From JAWKWA01 sp041397765 (GTDB taxonomy: Bacteria; Pseudomonadota; Alphaproteobacteria; Rhizobiales; Hyphomicrobiaceae), in assembly GCA_041397765.1 (NCBI GenBank), contig JAWKWA010000028.1, positions 1 through 47,228 on the forward strand: DNA of 47,228 nt, given 5' to 3'. Shown in pieces: positions 36,548 to 46,152 of this stretch (position 1 is its first letter; each line of letters opens with the position of its first letter). Both the position numbers and the translations under genes were made by a program. Under the pieces are notes generated by a model. It saw only the letters and a list, made by a program, of their open reading frames with translations. It ran no database searches and was not told where the DNA came from.

Positions 36548-38582
36548 CATACTCATGTCGCCGTTCGCGGTCGGCGAAGTGGTCTTCAAGAACCGAATCG
36601 TTTCGACCAGCCACGCGCCGGGCTTTGCCGAAGGCGGCATACCGGGCGAGCGCTATCAGGCCTATCACGAGGAAAAGGCGAAGGGCGGCATCGCGCTCAC
36701 AATGTTCGGCGGCTCTTCCATCGTGTCGCCCGAGGTAAGCCCCATCTACAATCAGATCGACGTCAGCACCGACGCCATCGTTCCGCATTTTCGCCGCTTC
36801 GCCAGACGCATGCACCGCCACGGCACGAAGTTGATGTGCCAGATCTCCCACATGGGCCGCAGGACGTCGTGGGACGATGGTGAGTGGATCGTCCCCATCG
36901 GGCCCTCGAGCGTGCGCGATCCTGCGCATCACGCAGTGCCTCGTGCCATGGAGATCGAGGACATCGAGCGCATCGTCTCCTCCTATGCCGCGGCTGGCCG
37001 CCGCTGTGCCGAAGGTGGGCTCGACGGCATCGAGGTGATGGTATCCTCGCACCTGCCCGGCCAATTCCTGTCGCTGAGCGCCAATCGCAGAGAGGACGAG
37101 TATGGTGGCTCGCTCGAGAACCGGATGCGCCTTCTCCGGCGCATCCTCGAGGCGATCCGCCGCGATGTTCCCGCCGGCTTCCTGATTTCGTTGCGCATGG
37201 CCGTCGACGAGTCGAGCGAAGGCGGCATCGACGGCGCCGAGTGCCTGGAGGTCGCCAGTACGCTCTATCGTGCCCGCCTGCTCGATCTGCTCAACCTCAA
37301 CGGCGTCGCTGCCATCACGACCCGAGGCCTCTCTCAGCTGATCGGCAACATGTCGAATCCGATGGCGCCATTCCTTAAGTCCGTCGCCGAGTTCCGGCGG
37401 GCGATCGGCGCTCCCGTTATCCACGCCTCGCGTATCGTCGACTTGCCAACCGCCGCCCACGCCGTCACCTCGGGCGCAGCCGATCTCGTCGGCATGACGC
37501 GCGCGCACATGGCGGACCCGCACATCGTGCGAAAGCTAGTCGCCGGCCATGCCGAGCGGATCAGGCCTTGCGTCGGGGCCGCCTATTGCATCGACCGGAT
37601 CTACGCCGGCCGCGCGGCTCTTTGCCTGCACAATGTTGCAACGGGCCGCGAGACCTGGCTGCCCCAGAGCATCGAGCGAAGCCTCGGACCATCGCGAAAG
37701 ATCGTCGTCGTCGGCGGCGGGCCGGCAGGCATGGAGGCGGCGCGCGTCGCCGCATTGCGCGGTCACGAGGTCGTGCTGTTCGAAGCGGCGCCGAAGCTCG
37801 GAGGGCAGCTTCTGCTGGCGGCGCGCGCCGCACCTCGTCGCGACATGATCGGCGTTGTCGACTGGCTGGCGGCCGAGATCGCAACGCTTGGTGTCGACGT
37901 GCGCACGGGCGCGCTCGCAGAAGACCGCGACGTGCTCGCCGAGAAGCCTGACATCATTATCGTCGCCACCGGCGGTGTGCCGAGAGCACTCGAGATCCCG
38001 GGCGGCGAGCATGCGGTCTCGACCTGGGACATCCTCTCCGAACAGGTCCGCGCAGAAGGGTCCGTTCTGGTCTACGACGAGGACGGCGGGCACGCCGCGG
38101 TCTCGCTCGGGGAACATCTCGCCCGACAGGGGCGACCGGTGACCCTCGTCAGCCGCGACCGCGTGGTTGGGCGCAGCCTGGGAGGATCGAGCTATCCCGC
38201 CTATCTGGGCGCGCTCGCGAAAGCGAAGGCAACGCTCATTGCCGACCGCCGGCTTGCCCTGATCGAAAAATCCGGCAATCGTTTCCGCGCCGTGCTCGTG
38301 CACGAGTACGGCGACGTGGAGGAGACGGTCGAGGCCGACTGCATCGTTGCCGAGCTTGGCACCGAGCCGTGCGACGCCCTCTTCCGTGAATTGAAGTCGC
38401 GCTCACGCAACAGCGGCGCAACCGACGTCGACGCACAGAAGGCTGGCAAGCCGCAACCCTGGCTCGCGGATACGGACGCGGCACCCGACAGCTTCCTACT
38501 CTTCCGCGTGGGCGATGCGGTGGCATCGCGGGATGTACATGCTGCCCTTCTGGATTCGCTGCGCCTGATGAAGGATAGCTGA
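36537..38582 (+). CDS. TMADH-like NADH:flavin oxidoreductase / N-demethylase
   Basis: 681 aa: an OYE-type FMN barrel (1-370) fused to NAD/FAD-binding domains (KIVVVGGGPAGMEAARVAAL), the architecture of trimethylamine dehydrogenase, dienoyl-CoA reductase and N-methylproline demethylases. The [4Fe-4S] loop of this class has four Cys (C-x2-C-x2-C-x12-C in TMADH); here it reads RPCVGAAYCIDRIYAGRAALC, so the second Cys is Ala. I start at TTG 36537 (after GAAGGGGGG, overlapping mttB) because it gives MTPDILMSPFAVGEVVFKNR; ATG 36555 is possible. It probably oxidises a methylated amine or sulfonium together with the MttB protein. Confidence 0.85.
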   Translation: MTPDILMSPFAVGEVVFKNRIVSTSHAPGFAEGGIPGERYQAYHEEKAKGGIALTMFGGSSIVSPEVSPIYNQIDVSTDAIVPHFRRFARRMHRHGTKLMCQISHMGRRTSWDDGEWIVPIGPSSVRDPAHHAVPRAMEIEDIERIVSSYAAAGRRCAEGGLDGIEVMVSSHLPGQFLSLSANRREDEYGGSLENRMRLLRRILEAIRRDVPAGFLISLRMAVDESSEGGIDGAECLEVASTLYRARLLDLLNLNGVAAITTRGLSQLIGNMSNPMAPFLKSVAEFRRAIGAPVIHASRIVDLPTAAHAVTSGAADLVGMTRAHMADPHIVRKLVAGHAERIRPCVGAAYCIDRIYAGRAALCLHNVATGRETWLPQSIERSLGPSRKIVVVGGGPAGMEAARVAALRGHEVVLFEAAPKLGGQLLLAARAAPRRDMIGVVDWLAAEIATLGVDVRTGALAEDRDVLAEKPDIIIVATGGVPRALEIPGGEHAVSTWDILSEQVRAEGSVLVYDEDGGHAAVSLGEHLARQGRPVTLVSRDRVVGRSLGGSSYPAYLGALAKAKATLIADRRLALIEKSGNRFRAVLVHEYGDVEETVEADCIVAELGTEPCDALFRELKSRSRNSGATDVDAQKAGKPQPWLADTDAAPDSFLLFRVGDAVASRDVHAALLDSLRLMKDS

Positions 38583-38698
38583 CGGCCGGCCCGACCCGCC
38601 TTGGCGAGCGCTGCCTGGACATCATCGTGCACGCGTCGACAGCGTTGAAGCGTGCCTGACCTGCCTCCCGCTTTTCGGTCCATCGATAGCTTGAGAGA

Positions 38699-38959
38699 AT
38701 GCCCTCCGAATCGGAGAGGCTGATGCGCAAGAGCAGGTTCAGCCAAGAGCAGCAGGTGGCGATCGTGCGGGAAGCGGATCGCGAAGACGTGGCGGTCGTT
38801 GCCAAGCGGCATAAGACTGCGCAGACGATCCACATCTGGAAGAAGCGGTTCGGCGCCTTCGACGCCATCGAGGTGCGCCGGCTGAAGGCGCTCGAGATCG
38901 AGAACGCGCGGCTGACGAACCTCGTCACCCTGCGCGACCTGGAGATCGAAGCTCTGTGA
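38699..38959 (+). pseudogene. truncated IS3-family OrfA (transposase helix-turn-helix subunit)
   Basis: 86 aa: RKSRFSQEQQVAIVREAD, HKTAQTIHIWKKRFG, VRRLKALEIENARLTNLV, DLEIEAL. This is the HTH plus leucine-zipper OrfA of IS3 elements (IS407/IS2-like). It stops early and no OrfB follows, so it is a remnant. It separates the MttB/TMADH operon from the MocR/SBP2 region. Confidence 0.8.
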
Positions 38960-39019
38960 AGAGATCGCCGCAATAAAATGTGAGCGCCCGCCGCCCGGCG
39001 CAGTGCCGGCGGCTCTGTC

Positions 39020-40421
39020 CTACTTGGCGCCCTTGCTCGTCGTCCGTCGGCGCGCAGGATGGCTGCCAACCCGTTCCGCCAGGATTGCGAGGGCGAACTC
39101 GAGCTCCTGGTCGTCGGCCGCGGACGAAATTGCCACGCGCACAAATGCAGGGACGGGCGAGGTTGTCGCGAAGCGTTCTGCCGGCAACACCCTTACTCCG
39201 TGTTGCTCGGCCACACGGACGTAATCCCGACCATCCTCAAACGGCGAAGCGGGCAGCCACACGAACGGTGAGTTGTCCGGAGCATTCCGGACTTTCGAGC
39301 CGAGTATCCTGCGAGCAATCCTCATCCGGGACTCGTTTTTTCGCGCAACGGCCGCCGCCAATCTCGCGGCAATTCCGCTCATGATCCAGTGGCTGGCAAC
39401 TTCCGATACGAGGCGGGGAGTCGACACCACGATCGGTAGCCGAGCGGCCTGCATGAGAGGCATGAGCTCCTCAGGCGCACAGACGACACTCGCTCGCAGT
39501 CCCGGCATAAGTGCGTTGGAGAAGCCCTCTATGTGAATCACGCGTTCAGGCGCCAACGAGGCGAGGGGCTGGCCGAGCCCCGGCACGACTGAGGACCAAG
39601 CCTCGTACTCGATGGCGGTCAGTCCTTCGCCGCGCAAGATATCGGCGATCTGCCGCCGCCGGTCCGCCCCCATTCTGGCAGCAGTCGGTATGTGCAATGT
39701 CGGCTGGACGACGAGAACCTTCGCCTGCCGTCGTCGGCATTGATGACGCAGGTCGTCAGGAACGATCCCTTGCTCATCCATCGCCACGCCGCTCAATTTC
39801 AGGCCGAGACGCTTTGCGAGGTCTCGCAATGCTGCCAACGTGGTGCTTTCGCCAAGTATCGTGTCGCCGTGTTGAGTTGTGGCCATCAAAGAGGTCGCCA
39901 GCGCCTCCTGGGCGCCAATCATGAAGGCCACCGTGTCGTCACTCGTTGATATCCCGCGGCGAGAGAGCCATGTCTGGGCGGCCTTGCGATGACGAAGCTC
40001 GCCGCGCTCTGTCACATGCTCGCCCAACGACAGGAGCTGCCAGCTGTTGCCGAGAGCTCGCAAAGTCTTGCGACCGGCTTCGTCGATCAGTGCCTCGTCG
40101 GCGATGGGCGGTCGGACGACCAAGCCGAGATCGACCACGCCGGGGCCGCGCTCAAGGGTATCGATGCTGAGCCACCGGGCCTCTCGACGATCGTCCCGCG
40201 ACCGACCTCGCCGCGAACAAGTCCACGCTCGGCCAATTCCCATAGGCCCGCGCGACAGAACCGATTGAGATACCGAGACGATAGGCCAGGTCGCGGTGCG
40301 ACGGCAACCTGCTGCCAGGTGGCAAGCGTCCTTCGTAAATCGCACCTGCAATGCGCTCGGACAATCGCTGATACTTCGGTTGCCCTTGTCCCACGAACAT
40401 GTCTGCCCAATCGATCATCAA
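39020..40421 (-). pseudogene. MocR/GntR-type regulator with aminotransferase-like domain, frame breaks
   Basis: The winged helix reads from ATG 40421 (QPKYQRLSERIAGAIYEG, LAYRLGISIGSVARAYG). It continues in a second frame (ELAERGLVRGEVGRGTIVE) and then a third (VVDLGLVVRPP to the stop at 39020), so there are breaks near 40245 and 40170; the first is a lost G in a G-run. Repaired length is about 467 aa. MocR regulators use PLP in a fold-type I aminotransferase domain. Here the Lys that should bind PLP appears replaced: HIEGFSNALMPGLRA versus the usual FSKxLxPxLR. It is divergent from SBP2 and probably regulates it. Confidence 0.75.
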
Positions 40422-40588
40422 CCGTGCTCCCGATCGATCCTCAGCTCAGCTCGAGCGCTTCGCGATCCTACGCAGGCGGATCGAAGCCTCGGGCCACTGC
40501 CTTGTCACGCGTTTCTCAATGAATCAGCCGCCCCTATCTCTGCTCGTCGGCGGCGCGCGTCGTCACGGAACGGCTCTAGGGCAAATAA

Positions 40589-40625
40589 TGACACAGGGTC
40601 AATTCAATAATTGACTCATACGTCA
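40589..40625. promoter_or_regulatory. cluster of TGAC/GTCA half-sites in the MocR-SBP2 divergent region
   Basis: A perfect 18-bp palindrome GTCAATT-CAAT-AATTGAC (40598-40615) is flanked by further half-sites: TGAC at 40589 and GTCA at 40622. It lies within the 428-nt divergent spacer (40422-40849), which has no gene. Likely the operator for the MocR-type regulator. Confidence 0.55.
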
Positions 40626-40849
40626 TCGGCATGCGTCAATTTCTGCGCCTCAAGCGGCGTGCGGGAGGCAAATGTGACCACCCGGCAAGTCCGTCCTCAG
40701 GGCCGGCAGTCTGGGCGAAGGGGCCCCTCTTGAGGCGTAGGCGGATCGGGTTTGCCGGATCGGGCGCCCATACGCCCGCCACACATGGGGTTCGACTGAC
40801 TGGCAGTCCGGTGGCACTTCGCAGGCGGAAACATCTCAGGGAGAGCGAT

Positions 40850-42447
40850 ATGCGAAGGGATCCAACCCGTGGTCTGATCAACCGTTTGTCGCGCACGGGA
40901 CCATGAGCCGTCGGCAACTCATCATCTCCGCGCTTGCGACAGGGGCGACGCTGCCCCTGGCCATGTCGCTTGCCGACAAGGCGTTGGCAGCAACACCGAA
41001 GCGCGGTGGTCGTTTCAGAATCGGCTCGGCCGGCGGAGCGACGACGGATTCGCTCGATCCGACAACCCACACCAATCAGATGGTGACTCTGCATTCGTTC
41101 TGCGTAGCAAACCGCCTCGCAGAGGTGACGGCGGAAGGTCGCCTTGCGGGCGAACTCGCCGAGTCCATCGAGCCGTCAGTGGATGCCAAGTCGTGGCGCT
41201 TCAAGTTGCGCAAAGGGATAGAGTTTCACAACGGCAAATCGCTGACTCCTGAGGATGTTGTCGTCTCCGTGCGCCACCATATGGGCGAGGACACGAAGTC
41301 AGCAATGAAGTCGAGCCTCAAGATTGTCGAGTCCATCGAAGTCGATGGAAGCGACGCGGTGATCTTCAAGCTCACCACCGGCAGCGCTGATTTCCCCTAT
41401 GTAACGACAGACTACCACCTACCGATCCTGCCATCGGAGGGCGGGAAGCTCGATTGGCAATCGGGTATAGGCACTGGTCCCTACGCCATGGATGCCTTTG
41501 ATCCAGGGGTGCGCGGCTTCTACAGGAGGAATCCAAACTACTGGAGATCCGACGCGGCCTTTTTCGATGAGATCGAGGTGCTGTCCATCCTCGACGCGAC
41601 CGCCCGCAACAATGCCCTCGTCAGCGGCAGCGTGGATGCCATCGACCAGGTTGAAGCCAAGACCACACAATTGCTTCGGGGGGTGGCCGAAGCACGCATC
41701 ATCGAGGTCACCGGCCGTGTTCATCATGCCTGGCCGATGAGGGTCGAAGCGGCTCCGTTCAACAATGTCGACTTCCGGCTCGCCGTGAAGCATGCGCTCG
41801 ACCGCAATGAGATCCTGAAGAAGGTCCATCTCGGTCTCGGCATCGTCGGCAATGACACCCCGATCTCGCCAGCCTACGAGTTCTATGCCGACTTGCCGCA
41901 GCGCGTCCAAGACATCGACAAGGCACGGTACCACCTTGAGAAGTCCGGCGTCGGTCAGGGTGTGACGATCCCGCTGCATACGTCTGACGGAGCATATTCG
42001 GGTGCCGTCGACTCCGCGCTGCTCATCAAGAGTCAATTGGCAAAGGTGGGAATCAATGTGAACGTGATCAGCGAGCCGAAGGACGGGTATTGGTCCAACG
42101 TCTGGCGCAAGGCACCCTGGTGCGCGGTCTTCTGGTACGGACGACCGACCATCGACTGGATGATGACGTCTGCCTATGCCGCCGATTCATCCTACAACGA
42201 CGCTGGCTGGCAGCACGAACGCTTCAACAAGCTCCTAGCGGAGGCCCGAGCCGAGCTCGATTCGACCAAGCGAGCCGGAATGTATCGTGAGCTTCAGTCG
42301 ATCGTACGCGACGAGGCGGCAACGGCGGTCACCACATTCGCCAATTTCGTAATGGCAGCAAGGACGAACGTCGGTATGCCGGACAAGCTGATCTCGACCT
42401 ACCCGATGGACGGAGGCAAGGCAGTCGAACGGTGGTGGTTCAACTAG
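40850..42447 (+). CDS. ABC transporter solute-binding protein, family 5 (paralogue 2), early frame break
   Basis: About 532 aa. ATG at 40850 (MRRDPTRGLINRLSRTGP) has a good AGGGAGAG site, but the frame ends at the TGA inside ATGAGCCG, and MSRRQLIISALATG continues in another frame from 40903. Family members often have this kind of short helix before the RRQ Tat-like signal, so I infer a 1-nt break at about 40898; starting at 40903 gives an intact 514-aa protein. The body parallels paralogue 1: TTDSLDPTT, FKLRKGIEFHNGK, AVKHALDRNEIL, GYWSNVWRKAPW, ending ERWWFN. No permease genes are nearby. It is followed by the CoA-transferase after 9 nt. Confidence 0.88.
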
Positions 42448-42456
42448 GAGCTCGCC

Positions 42457-43657
42457 ATGCAGGCGTTCGATGGCATCAAGGTGCTTGACCTGACGCACGT
42501 GCTGGCGGGCCCATTCTCGACCTATCAACTCGCCGTTCTGGGCGCCGATGTCATCAAGATCGAATCGGCCGGTCTCACGGACATGAACCGTGAGATCGGC
42601 CCGATCCTCGAGCTGAACGCGGCGCGGATGGGATCGCACTACCAGTCCCAGGGCGCCAACAAGCGTGCCATGACGCTCAACCTGAAGACCGATGAGGGTC
42701 GCAACATCTTCATGTCGCTTGCCCGTGACGCCGATGTGATCGTCGAGAACTACCGCACGGGCGTCATGGATCGGCTCGGCCTCGGCTACGACCAGATCCG
42801 CGCCATCAATCCGGACATCATCTACTGCTCGATCACCGGCTTCGGCCAGACCGGGCCCAAGCGCGGGCACGGTGCCTTCGACAACGTCATCCAAGCCTTC
42901 TCCGGCATGATGATGGCGACGGGGCCTCGCCGATGGCCCGGCTGTGATGATCGGACCGCCCGTGCTCGACTACGGTACCGGCGCGCAGGCCGCATTCGCC
43001 ATTGCATCGGCGCTGCTCGGCGCGAGCGCACCGGCGAGGGACAGCGGCTCGACGTCGCCATGCTCGACGCCGCGCTGATGCTGATGTCCTGCAACGTACT
43101 CAATCACGCCATGACGGGAGCATCACCCGATCGCAGCGGCATCGGTCGCAATTATGTGGCGGCCTACGGCTGCTACGACGCTGCCGACACGCAGCTCATG
43201 ATCGGGGTTTTCCGCGCCCGGCCAGCATGCACGGATGTGGCGGGCGCTCGGTCGCGACGATCTCGCCCTCGAAGTCGAGGCACTCGAGATCGCGGACCTG
43301 CCTGGCCGGCGCGGTCGCGAGGAGCCGATCCTCGTCGAGCTGATCAGGACGCGGACCGCGGCTGAGTGGGAGGACCTGCTCAACGAGGCCGGTGTTCCCG
43401 CAGCGCGTGTCCGCACGCTCGATGAGGCGCTCACCAGCGATCAGGTGGCGAGCCGCAGCATCCTCGGCAGATTGCCCCGGCAGGAGGCGAATGAGCCCGC
43501 TTTCCGTCCGGCGGTTGCCGCCTTCGCCAGCCCGGTCGATGGCCCGGCCGTCAGATCGCCGCCGCCCAGAATCGGCGAGCAGACGCGTCAGATCCTGCAG
43601 GAGATCGGCTTGTCCGACGAGGCGATCGATGATCTCGTGCGACGGGACGTCGTTTGA
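42457..43657 (+). pseudogene. CaiB/BaiF class III CoA-transferase, three frame breaks
   Basis: About 400 aa once repaired. KVLDLTHVLAGPFSTYQLAV, ADVIKIE, RAMTLNLKTDEG, DVIVENYRTGVMDRLGLGY and CSITGFGQTGP give the family. MIGPPVLDYGTGAQAAFAIA (42950-43010) is in a second frame, LDVAMLDAAL (catalytic Asp region) in the first, and ALEIADLPGRR to the stop in a third; breaks lie near 42930, 43018 and 43205. Class III transferases move CoA between carboxylic acids. Beside a DMSP-lyase-like cupin it recalls AcuN-type acrylate/3-hydroxypropionate CoA-transferases, which is inference. Confidence 0.8.
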
Positions 43658-43676
43658 TCGATCGATCCCGTGCGAT

Positions 43677-44345
43677 GTGTTGACGGCGCGACATGCGAGG
43701 TACCCGATCTTGCGACACGATGGCGAGCTGGATGCGGTTCTCGATACGGCTTGGCGTGCGATCGAGGCCCGCGCCGACAAGCTGACGGGGCGGACGATCA
43801 GGCTTCCCGCGCCGACGCCATGCGCACTGGCAACCCGCAGAGGCCCGCTATGCCTCGGACTTCCTCGTGCTCGCTCATCTCGACCGGGCCCTCGAGCTGT
43901 CCGCGATGTCCGGGCTCGCCGATCTCGCCCGTGGATTTGCGGCAGTGCTCGATCGGCTGGCATGGTCGCAGAACCCGAGCTACACGCTGGCGAACTCGCC
44001 GCGCGCATTCCCTCGATGGCTATGCCTATGCGGGCATTTCGGGGCCGGACGGTCCCGTCGTCTGCGCTGCGCCGCGCGGAGGCTTCCTTCTGATGGGGCC
44101 CGACGTCCACTACCCCGACCACAATCATCGCCCCAGGGGAGGCCTATCTGATCATGACGCCGGGCGCGCGCTGGCGTCTCGACGGCGGCGCATGGTTCGA
44201 CGTTTCCCCGGGCGATCTGATCTTGCACGAGCCCTGGCAGACGCACGCCATGTGGACGGCCGCCGAGCCCATGCTCGCCTTCGCCTGCTGGACCGAACCT
44301 GGAGATCGCCGCGCCATCGACTGGTCCGGCGGACACAACAGCTGA
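43677..44345 (+). pseudogene. cupin resembling DddL/DddQ dimethylsulfoniopropionate lyases, three frame breaks
   Basis: 669 nt gives ~222 aa, the family's size. Segments in order but in different frames: LDAVLDTAWRAIEARADKL; HWQPAEARYASDFLVLAHLD and LADLARGFAAVLDRLAW; GFLLMGPDVHYPDHNHRP; EAYLIMTPGARWRLDGG, VSPGDLILHEPWQTHAMW, MLAFACW. Breaks fall near 43815, 44015 and 44130. The cupin motif (HNH, then Glu and Tyr, later His in THAMW) matches the metal site of DMSP-lyase cupins, and the alpha-helical N-terminus also fits them. The start is a GTG 20 nt after the CoA-transferase stop. It is the second DMSP-lyase-like gene in the island. Confidence 0.7.
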
Positions 44346-45351
44346 TTGGCCAAGCGCCATGATGTCCGGTTTGCCCATGGTGCTGGCGGTTGGCGAACCT
44401 GCTGGCGGCGGCGGGCGATGTCGGCTCCCGGATCATCATCGTCCGCGCGATGGCGGGCCGCCATTGATGTCCGCTTTCAAAGCAAGACCCGCTGCGGCAT
44501 TTGAAGATCAGGCAGCCGTCTTGAGACCGCTCATCGAGCGGACCGGCTAGCCAGGATATCCATTTCCTTGCGGCCGCGGTTGCGCCACCGGTATCGCATA
44601 CATGAATGGCGCCCGTGACGACGGCACCATCAGTGCGCGAGGCGAGCAGCGCATAGTGCCCCGCATAATCTTTCGGCTCGGGTACGATCTCCAGCGGCGA
44701 CCACAAACGCATGCCCTCCATGTCGGCGGGCGCGTTGTAGGCCGTGTCGGCGAGACCAAGCGCTTTAGGTCCGCGCAGATCCGTCGCCATTCCTGCGGGC
44801 GCGACACCGTTGACCCGAACCTCAGGAGCGAGCTCATATGCGAGCTGCCGCACCAAACCGACCAGGGCATGCTTTGATGCCGTGTAGATGGGCCCGCCAC
44901 CGCCTGGATAGAAGGCCGCGTTCGACAATGTGTAGATGAGCGAGCCGCGAGATGATCGCAATGCGTCGACCGCGGCTCTTGCTCCAAACAGGCCTGCCTT
45001 AACGTTGATCGCGAAAACCTCGACAAAGGCCCGGTCGATTGCTGCCTCTGACAGGCGCTCAAGCGGCGTGTCGAAATCCCACAGCCCGGCATTGGCAATG
45101 AAGCAATCGAGTTTGTTCCACACGCCCAATGTGCGCGCGACGGCCCGCCTGTTGTCAGCAAGCCTGGTCGCATCGCCACGGATCGCGAGGACACTGTCGC
45201 CAAAATCCCGCGTGAGTGTCGCGCATTTGTCGTTTGAGACCTCCAGCACGGCGACACGTGCGCCCTCGGCGACGAACCGCTCGACGATGGCTCGTCCAAG
45301 TCCGCTTCCGCCGCCCGTGACCAACGCGACCTCTCCGGCAAGGCGGTTCAT
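44152..45351 (-). CDS. short-chain dehydrogenase, cis-dihydrodiol dehydrogenase type
   Basis: SDR fold: LVTGGGSGLGRAIVERF (NAD site), IANAGLWDF, then Tyr/Lys in YTASKHALVG. The sequence is closest to BphB/HcaB dihydrodiol dehydrogenases that rearomatise dihydrodiols to catechols. The family is ~270 aa; this frame runs on for ~130 more residues that are antisense to the cupin gene. A frame change near 44570 would stop it at 44547 with 267 aa, so the extension is probably spurious. The ATG at 45351 is 5 nt after the hydratase stop (45357). The 200 nt between the cupin and the normal end shows nothing. Confidence 0.85.
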   Translation of the reverse strand: MNRLAGEVALVTGGGSGLGRAIVERFVAEGARVAVLEVSNDKCATLTRDFGDSVLAIRGDATRLADNRRAVARTLGVWNKLDCFIANAGLWDFDTPLERLSEAAIDRAFVEVFAINVKAGLFGARAAVDALRSSRGSLIYTLSNAAFYPGGGGPIYTASKHALVGLVRQLAYELAPEVRVNGVAPAGMATDLRGPKALGLADTAYNAPADMEGMRLWSPLEIVPEPKDYAGHYALLASRTDGAVVTGAIHVCDTGGATAAARKWISWLAGPLDERSQDGCLIFKCRSGSCFESGHQWRPAIARTMMIREPTSPAAASRFANRQHHGQTGHHGAWPISCCVRRTSRWRGDLQVRSSRRRRAWARRPSTWRASARARARSDRPGKRRTMRRRRDASARPAS

Positions 45352-45356
45352 GGCCG

Positions 45357-46152
45357 CTAACCCGAAAATGCGGCCCGGACGCTGCCAAGACCGCTCAATT
45401 CGGCCTCGTAGCAGCTCCCGGGCGTTACCGGGACCATCGGGCCCAGAGCACCCGACAGCACCAGGTCGCCCTCCGCAAGCGGATCGCCCCGACGCTGCAA
45501 TTCCCGCGCAAGCCAGATCACCGCATTCACGGGGTGACCAAGGCAGGCCGCTCCCGATCCACGGGAGACCGAACTCTTTGCCGAGCCGCATCTCCATGTT
45601 CATCGAGCGTAGATCGTCCGCATCCTCCAACCTCCTCTTGATGTTGCCGAGAACGAAGAGCCCGGATGAGGCATTGTCGGCGATCGTATCGACGATCTTG
45701 ATGTTCCACCGATCGATGCGCGATCCGACGATTTCGATGGCGGGGACCACGAACTCGGTCGCACGCAGGACATCGGCGGCAGAAGGATTCAGCATCTCGA
45801 GTGGCCGGCCCATCACAAAGGCCACCTCCGCCTCGACCTTCGGCTGCAGAATCCTCGAGACCGGCACCTCCTCGCCATCATTGATCGCCATGTTGTCGAG
45901 AAGGACGCCGAAATCGGGTCGATCTACACCAAGTTGCTGCTGAACAGCCTTCGAGGTCAGCCCAATCTTGCGTCCGACTATACGTCCCCCACCTGCGAGC
46001 TTTACTCGCGTATTGATCTGCTGGATCCGATAGGCAGCCTCGATATCGCCTTCACCCAGCTCATCGCGGATCGGAGCGATGGCGTTGCCGCTTGCTTCCG
46101 CCTCACGCAATCGCAACGCGATCTCTGCCTCGAGATCGGCCCCATGCGTCAT
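45357..46152 (-). CDS. 2-keto-4-pentenoate hydratase (MhpD/BphH type), one frame break
   Basis: About 264 aa after correction. It hydrates 2-hydroxypenta-2,4-dienoate in meta-cleavage pathways. Visible: DIEAAYRIQQINT, GRKIGLTSKAVQQQLGV, PDFGVLLDNM, LQPKVEAEVAFVMG (Glu metal ligands), PAIEIVGSRI, DNASSGLFVLG. Downstream of 45547 the natural sequence ACLGHPVNAVIWLAREL to GDLVLSGALGP is in another frame, ending at TAG 45357-45359; uncorrected, the frame fuses into the dehydrogenase. It starts with ATGA overlap on tetR. With the dehydrogenase it forms part of an aromatic-ring pathway. Confidence 0.85.

Noticed and set aside
44152..44546. C-terminal extension of the dehydrogenase as a real extra domain
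   Set aside because: The extension is Arg/Ser-rich, antisense to the cupin gene and exceeds the family length by about 130 residues.
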